From JAKSCF01 sp028279945 (GTDB lineage: Bacteria; Bacillota; Clostridia; Peptostreptococcales; JAAYPU01), in contig JANQMT010000116.1 of the NCBI GenBank assembly GCA_028279945.1, positions 1 to 11,515 on the forward strand: a stretch of DNA of 11,515 nucleotides. The letters are read 5' to 3'. Below are positions 7,033 through 11,515 of the stretch, one piece after another; position 1 is the stretch's first letter, and every line of letters begins with the position of its first letter. The position numbers and the translations under genes were made by a program. Below the pieces are notes generated by a model. It had not been told where the DNA came from and made no database searches. It saw only the letters and a program-made list of their open reading frames with translations.

Positions 7033-8847
7033 CTAACTACGCTTAAACATTTTTTCAATGTCATGCTCTGACAGTTTTATGAAAACAGGTCTTCCGTGAG
7101 GACACGAAAATGGGTTATTGGTCTTAGCCAGAAGTGAAATCATATGCTCTATTTCTTTGGTATTAAGATAATCATGGGCTTTGACAGCTTTTTTACACGC
7201 ATTGCGAATCACTTTTTCTATCTGATCTTTTTGCTGAGTCATTAACTTAACCGATAAACTCTCAATAATGTCTTCTAAGAATACTTTAGATTCATTAAAC
7301 TTTAGCATACTTGGAACACCTTTTACAATAAAAGAATTTTTCCCAAAAGCTTCGATTTCATAACCCAGTTTTTGAATAAATTCAATATTCTCTTGAGCGT
7401 TATGAGCATCCGATGCGGACAAATCTAATATATAAGGACTTAAAAGTCTTTGAGTATTTGTACTTGCATTTAAATATTGATTGAATAAATCTTCATATAA
7501 TATTCGTTCATGAGCGGCATGTTGATCGATGAGGTAAAAATATTCCTGATCAAAAGCGGCAACATAAGTGCCAAAAACTGTCCCTAAAATGTTAAGTGAT
7601 AGTAGATTAAAAGGCTCTTCTTTAGTCTGAATGGCAGCCTTTTCGACTTCAGGCTCTTTTAGCTCTATTACCTTTAAAACCTCTTTCTTGTCTGGTTCAA
7701 TTTTAGATTCCTCCCAAACGTCATCAAAAGTTACAGGTTTGGTTTTCGGTAATAATGTTATGTCAACCTGTTTGACATCGTATGCTTTTTCTTCTTCCTG
7801 AATGTTTTTTTCAACAAAGATTTTTTCTTGTTTTATTTTTGGAATACTTGCGGCGGCACTTCTTAATGCATTGACCAATGCGTCATCTATAAAAACTTCA
7901 ATCCCTTTTTCATCTCTAAAACGCACTTCCTTTTTATTGGGATGAATATTTACGTCTACCCACTCCGGTTTTACTTTTAAAAATAGAAAAGCGATGGGAT
8001 AACGGCCTTCAAAAACCAGTTCTCGATAGCCATTATTTAACGCTTTATCCAATAACGGACTTTTTATGTATCTGCCATTCATAAAGAAGATTTGGTATTT
8101 CTTACTCGCTCTCGTATTGGAAGAGGTTGAAATATAAGCTTCCAATTCATAAAGGTCATTGTTTTCCGAAACATGGATTAAATCTTGTGCGATTTCTTTC
8201 TGATAGATACTTGTAATGCTTTTGTAAATTTGACCTGACCCGGAAGTTGAAAATAAAATTTTACCATTATTAATCAATCTAAAGCTAATGGATGAAAAGG
8301 CTAAGGATATTTTAGACACAAAATCAATGATTAAATTAGCCTCAGTAGAATCTTGTTTTAAAAATTTTAACCGTGCAGGCGTATTGTAAAACAAATCCGA
8401 TACAATAATGGTCGTTCCGTTAGGACAACCGATTTCTTTTTTATGGTTCAGTACCCCGCCGTCTAATTTTATCTGAATTCCGGATTGATTAGAATGCGTC
8501 TTGGTAATGAGCTCCGCATGAGATACCGCTGCAATACTAGCAAGGGCTTCTCCCCTAAATCCTAAAGACATCAGACGATTTAAATCATCTGAATCCGATA
8601 TTTTGCTTGTAGCATGTCTCTCAAAAGCCATCTCCACTTGGTCAGGTAAAATACCACTTCCATTGTCGGTAATACGAATATAACTTTTACCACCATTTTT
8701 AATTTCAACAACAATAGAAGAAGCCCCTGCATCTATTGAATTTTCAACCAATTCCTTCACTATGGATATAGGCCGTTCCACCACCTCTCCGGCAGCAATT
8801 TTATTGGTCGTCTGCTTTGATAATCGTTTTATTGATCTATGTTCCAA
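7033..8847 (-). CDS. mutL: DNA mismatch repair protein MutL (endonuclease type)
   Basis: MutL links MutS mismatch recognition to strand removal. The GHKL ATPase domain shows Glu32 and Asn36 (KELVENSIDAGA), DNGSGI (61-66), RHATSKI (77-83) and LGFRGEALASI (95-105). A charged linker (about 335-410) leads to the dimerisation domain. That domain carries the nicking-site motif DQHAAHERILYE (441-452, pattern DQHA-x2-E-x4-E), QRLLSP (466-471) as a probable sliding-clamp contact (Q-x2-L-x-P), ACKK (550-553) where many homologues have ACR, and the metal-binding CPHGRP (582-587). This is therefore the MutH-independent, endonuclease type. The start is TTG at 8847, five nt after AGGTGG. The GTG at 8856 overlaps that site and adds only three residues. 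A 340-bp gap separates it from mutS, and miaA follows after 9 nt. Confidence 0.97.
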   Translation of the reverse strand: MEHRSIKRLSKQTTNKIAAGEVVERPISIVKELVENSIDAGASSIVVEIKNGGKSYIRITDNGSGILPDQVEMAFERHATSKISDSDDLNRLMSLGFRGEALASIAAVSHAELITKTHSNQSGIQIKLDGGVLNHKKEIGCPNGTTIIVSDLFYNTPARLKFLKQDSTEANLIIDFVSKISLAFSSISFRLINNGKILFSTSGSGQIYKSITSIYQKEIAQDLIHVSENNDLYELEAYISTSSNTRASKKYQIFFMNGRYIKSPLLDKALNNGYRELVFEGRYPIAFLFLKVKPEWVDVNIHPNKKEVRFRDEKGIEVFIDDALVNALRSAAASIPKIKQEKIFVEKNIQEEEKAYDVKQVDITLLPKTKPVTFDDVWEESKIEPDKKEVLKVIELKEPEVEKAAIQTKEEPFNLLSLNILGTVFGTYVAAFDQEYFYLIDQHAAHERILYEDLFNQYLNASTNTQRLLSPYILDLSASDAHNAQENIEFIQKLGYEIEAFGKNSFIVKGVPSMLKFNESKVFLEDIIESLSVKLMTQQKDQIEKVIRNACKKAVKAHDYLNTKEIEHMISLLAKTNNPFSCPHGRPVFIKLSEHDIEKMFKRS

Positions 8848-8917
8848 TTTTCCCACCTACTTTTTTTGTGTTTACTCTACTAATACCTTGCTGAACGATA
8901 CATATTATTAACTTAAG

Positions 8918-9097
8918 GAGATATTTGGTATATAATTTGTAATGAAGAAATACAGTTTTAATGGAGTGCAACGCAATTAAAACCAAAGGGACGCTATACT
9001 TTGCAGAGGTTTAGGGCCCTGACCGTCTTTCTTTAGTATTGTCTACATTATTCACCCTTTGTTTATTTCGTAATGAAAATTTTATACCAAATGTCTC
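8918..9097. repeat. MITE-like element with 21-bp terminal inverted repeats between mutL and mutS
   Basis: The left end (8918-8938) begins GAGATATTTGGTATA. The right end (9077-9097), read on the opposite strand, begins GAGACATTTGGTATA. The 21-bp repeats match at 19 positions. Inside are further paired segments: CAAAGGG (8984-8990) with CCCTTTG (9055-9061), ATACT (8996-9000) with AGTAT (9035-9039), and a central palindrome AGGGCCCT (9013-9020). The whole 180 bp could therefore fold into a long imperfect hairpin. There is no ORF. No convincing target-site duplication is visible at the edges, so the boundaries and mobility are inference. A structured RNA or a paired regulatory site are alternatives. 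The rest of the mutL-mutS gap holds only the stem-loop near mutS. Confidence 0.5.
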
Positions 9098-9151
9098 TCA
9101 ACATAAATCATTATTCAAGAGTATTATTTAATATTGACTATTTTTATGACT

Positions 9152-9180
9152 CCTAATGAGTGAAGCTTTCATAAATTAGG
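9152..9180 (-). terminator. Stem-loop downstream of mutS, possible terminator
   Basis: On the minus strand, starting 12 nt after the mutS stop, CCTAAT pairs with ATTAGG. Inside these arms TGAA pairs with TTCA around a 3-nt loop, with a 3x3 internal loop between the stems. A terminator here would fit the large gap before mutL. The following sequence (AGTCATAAAAATAG) has no U-run, so a canonical intrinsic terminator is not supported. It may be an mRNA 3'-end stabiliser. Confidence 0.35.
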
Positions 9181-9192
9181 AAATAATAATTT

Positions 9193-11515
9193 CTACTGGG
9201 CTTGTTTGATTAACTCCTCCAAAATATTTATAGCCTGCATAGGCGTAGTATTCAAAAGATTAATCTCTTTTAGCTTTTGGGTGATCATCGAGTCATTTTT
9301 ATTAAAAAGGGATAGCTGAAGCTGGTCTTCCTGTAAACTTTTCACCTTGTTTTTATTTAAATCAACCTGAGAGCTTTTCTTTTCCAGTTCCAACAGCTTC
9401 TTATCAGCATTGACCAATAGCTCAGATGGTATCCCAGCCAGCTTAGCAACTTGAATACCATAGCTTTGATTAGCGCATCCATCGATGATCTTATGTAAAA
9501 AGATAATATCATCGTTGTCCTCTTTTACATCTACATTGAGGTTTTTCACTCCCGGTATAATATTCTCCAGTTGCGTTAACTCATGATAATGGGTAGCAAA
9601 TAAAGTTTTGATGCGTCTATCTTTATTGCATAAGTATTCCACTACTGCCCAAGCAATACTCAAGCCATCATAGGTACTGGTCCCTCTACCAATTTCATCT
9701 AAAATGATGAGACTTTTTTCTGTGGCACTATTTAAGATATATGCCAATTCACTCATTTCCACAAGGAAAGTACTTTGTCCTTGTGCTAGATTATCAGACG
9801 CACCAATCCGCGTATATATGGTGTCCACAACACCAATTTCTGCTTCTTCTGCCGGAACAAAGCAGCCTATTTGAGCCATTAATACAATCATAGCTGTTTG
9901 CCGCATATAAGTGGATTTACCGGCCATATTAGGGCCTGTAATGAGTAAAAAGCTGCTGTCATCATCATTGATGTAAGTATTGTTAGCAACAAACATACCA
10001 TTTTTTATAGATAATTCTACCACCGGATGTCTTCCATTAATAATATGGATGGTGTTTGAATTGTTCAGTTTTGGTTTTATGTAGCTTAAATTATTACTTA
10101 CTTCTGCAAAGGAGATTAATACATCCAATTGTGGAATGGCTTGAGCCGTTTGTTGTATTTTGTCGCTATAAGTCTGTATATGATTTCTAATTTGTAAAAA
10201 AATACCATACTCCATTTCATTGATTTTATTTTCTGCATTTAAGACTTTCGATTCCACCTCTTTTAGTTCAGGCGTAATAAACCTTTCGCAATTGGCTAAG
10301 GTTTGCTTTCTGATATATTCTTCAGGTACCATATCGTAATACGATTTGGTGACTTCAATATAATAGCCGAATACTTTATTAAAACCCACTTTTAATGATT
10401 TTATGCCGGTTCGTGCTCTTTCACTATTTTCAAGATTTGCAATCCATAGCTTTCCGTCCGATATAGAATGCTTTAAGACATCTAACTCATCATGAAATCC
10501 TTCTTTGATAAGACCGCCTTCTTTTATGGTATAAGGTGGGTCTTCCACGATAGCATGGGATATCTTATCCGTAATCTCATCCAAAGGATCGATATGATCT
10601 TGAAGGTTATTCAATAATTCAGCGTCTAATACTTCAAGATAGCTTTTCACATCCGGTAATGTACTCAAAGAATTCTTTAGAGCAATTAAATCTCTAGCAT
10701 TAGCTGTTCCGCAAGCAATTCTTCCGCATAATCTTTCTAAGTCATATACTTGCTTTAAACATTCTTTAAAATTATTACGTATTAAAGCTTCATCCATTAG
10801 GGCTTCTACAGCGTCTAACCTTTGCTGAATTTCATTTAAGGTGTTAAGAGGTTCTTTTATCCATTGTTTAAGTCGTCTTCCTCCCATAGCGGTATTGGTT
10901 TTATCCAATACGCCCAGCAGTGATCCTTGAACACGCTTTTCTGCTACGGTTTCCACCAACTCTAGATTATTAAAAGTAGATTTATCCATGCTCATATGAT
11001 TGGACACATTATATATTTGCAGGTTATTTAAATGAGACAGGGTATTTTTTTGAGTTTCTCCTAAATAACCTAATAATGCCCCTAGTGCTTTAACCATTTG
11101 CGGCTTATCATCCAATCCTAATCCTTTTAGAGCCTTGATGTTAAAATGGTTAAATATCTGTTCTGAGCAATAGGCTTCTTTAAAATACCAGTCGTCAATG
11201 GTATTAACAAATGCATCTGAAACATACCGGATGTCTTCTATCAATTGATTGTTGTATAAATCTTGATTGATGATGACTTCGCTGGGTTTCGTTTTGGCAA
11301 TTTCATTAACCAATTTAGAAACAAAATGACTTTGAGAAATTTGTGCGCCTTTTAATTCACCGGTTGAAATATCTGTAAACACAAAACCGCAAGCATTTTC
11401 ATCCACATATACAGATAAAAGATAATTATTTTCTTTTTCTTCCAGCATATTGGGGCTGATGACTGTACCGGGTGTTATGACTTTAACCACATCTCTTTTT
11501 ACTATGCCTTTTGCT
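9193..11515 (-). CDS. mutS: DNA mismatch repair protein MutS (partial, start beyond the right edge)
   Basis: The ATPase that recognises mismatches and recruits MutL. The frame stays open to the right edge, and its first visible residues (AKGIVKRDVVKVITPGTV) match MutS well inside domain I. About 100 N-terminal residues are missing, including the Phe-x-Glu mismatch-reading motif. The GTG at 11490 is internal and not the start. The 773 visible residues contain the connector, core and clamp domains and the ABC-type ATPase: Walker A GPNMAGKST (9936-9910), the segment GASDNLAQGQSTF, Walker B LIILDE followed by GRGTSTYDG, and FATHYHE. Near the C-terminus QLSLF (visible residues about 733-737) matches the sliding-clamp binding consensus. 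The visible part shows no frameshift or missing ATPase motif. The gene ends 340 bp before mutL, with a stem-loop after its stop. Confidence 0.97.
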   Translation of the reverse strand, partial: AKGIVKRDVVKVITPGTVISPNMLEEKENNYLLSVYVDENACGFVFTDISTGELKGAQISQSHFVSKLVNEIAKTKPSEVIINQDLYNNQLIEDIRYVSDAFVNTIDDWYFKEAYCSEQIFNHFNIKALKGLGLDDKPQMVKALGALLGYLGETQKNTLSHLNNLQIYNVSNHMSMDKSTFNNLELVETVAEKRVQGSLLGVLDKTNTAMGGRRLKQWIKEPLNTLNEIQQRLDAVEALMDEALIRNNFKECLKQVYDLERLCGRIACGTANARDLIALKNSLSTLPDVKSYLEVLDAELLNNLQDHIDPLDEITDKISHAIVEDPPYTIKEGGLIKEGFHDELDVLKHSISDGKLWIANLENSERARTGIKSLKVGFNKVFGYYIEVTKSYYDMVPEEYIRKQTLANCERFITPELKEVESKVLNAENKINEMEYGIFLQIRNHIQTYSDKIQQTAQAIPQLDVLISFAEVSNNLSYIKPKLNNSNTIHIINGRHPVVELSIKNGMFVANNTYINDDDSSFLLITGPNMAGKSTYMRQTAMIVLMAQIGCFVPAEEAEIGVVDTIYTRIGASDNLAQGQSTFLVEMSELAYILNSATEKSLIILDEIGRGTSTYDGLSIAWAVVEYLCNKDRRIKTLFATHYHELTQLENIIPGVKNLNVDVKEDNDDIIFLHKIIDGCANQSYGIQVAKLAGIPSELLVNADKKLLELEKKSSQVDLNKNKVKSLQEDQLQLSLFNKNDSMITQKLKEINLLNTTPMQAINILEELIKQAQ

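Noticed and set aside
8990..9045. Riboswitch or small RNA in the mutL-mutS gap
   Set aside because: Paired segments exist, but I could not match any known riboswitch or RNA family. The terminal inverted repeats make a transposable element the simpler reading.
11466..11490. GTG at 11490 as the start of mutS
   Set aside because: The frame remains open to the window edge, and the upstream residues AKGIVKRD match internal MutS sequence, so the gene is simply cut by the window.
1..11515. CRISPR array, defence system or toxin-antitoxin pair
   Set aside because: No regularly spaced repeats and no protein with the relevant motifs. The coupled membrane/soluble pair at 971-2606 shows no toxin or nuclease signature.

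Overview
The window looks like a chromosomal segment of a low-GC Firmicute, most probably class Clostridia. The basis is its AT-rich composition with AGGAGG-type ribosome binding sites, a lipobox lipoprotein, an endonuclease-type MutL with no mutH in view, and the gene order mutS - mutL - miaA - hfq - YnbB-like PLP enzyme, an arrangement I recall from Clostridia. I cannot name the genus. Almost everything is on the minus strand. Only the truncated LysR-type gene at the left edge is on the plus strand.

Right half (about 4.7-11.5 kb): a DNA-repair and RNA-modification block read right to left. mutS runs off the right edge, so its start is outside the window. A 340-bp gap follows, holding a stem-loop just after the mutS stop and a 180-bp element with 21-bp terminal inverted repeats that looks like a MITE. 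Then come mutL, miaA (9-nt gap), hfq (12-nt gap) and a complete tyrosine recombinase gene (23-nt gap if its GTG start is right). mutL, hfq and the recombinase all appear to use TTG or GTG starts placed by good ribosome binding sites. A short GC-rich palindrome of the GTAGGGGCG / REP type lies between the recombinase and the next gene.

Middle (about 2.6-4.6 kb): a PLP-dependent enzyme of the methionine gamma-lyase-like / 'aluminium resistance' (YnbB) family, a small lipoprotein with a BamE/SmpA-like motif, and a gene-poor stretch that may contain a decayed ORF.

Left part (1-2.6 kb): a two-gene unit made of a polytopic membrane protein built from two homologous halves (DUF1576-like) and a small soluble protein whose ribosome binding site overlaps the end of the membrane-protein gene. 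It converges on a LysR-type regulator that has lost its DNA-binding N-terminus. A LysR-type operator-like dyad lies just upstream of that truncation.

I see no CRISPR array, rRNA or tRNA gene, and no recognisable defence or toxin-antitoxin system. The parts least explained by known biology are the DUF1576-like protein with its coupled partner, the inverted-repeat element between mutL and mutS, and the recombinase sitting directly behind hfq.
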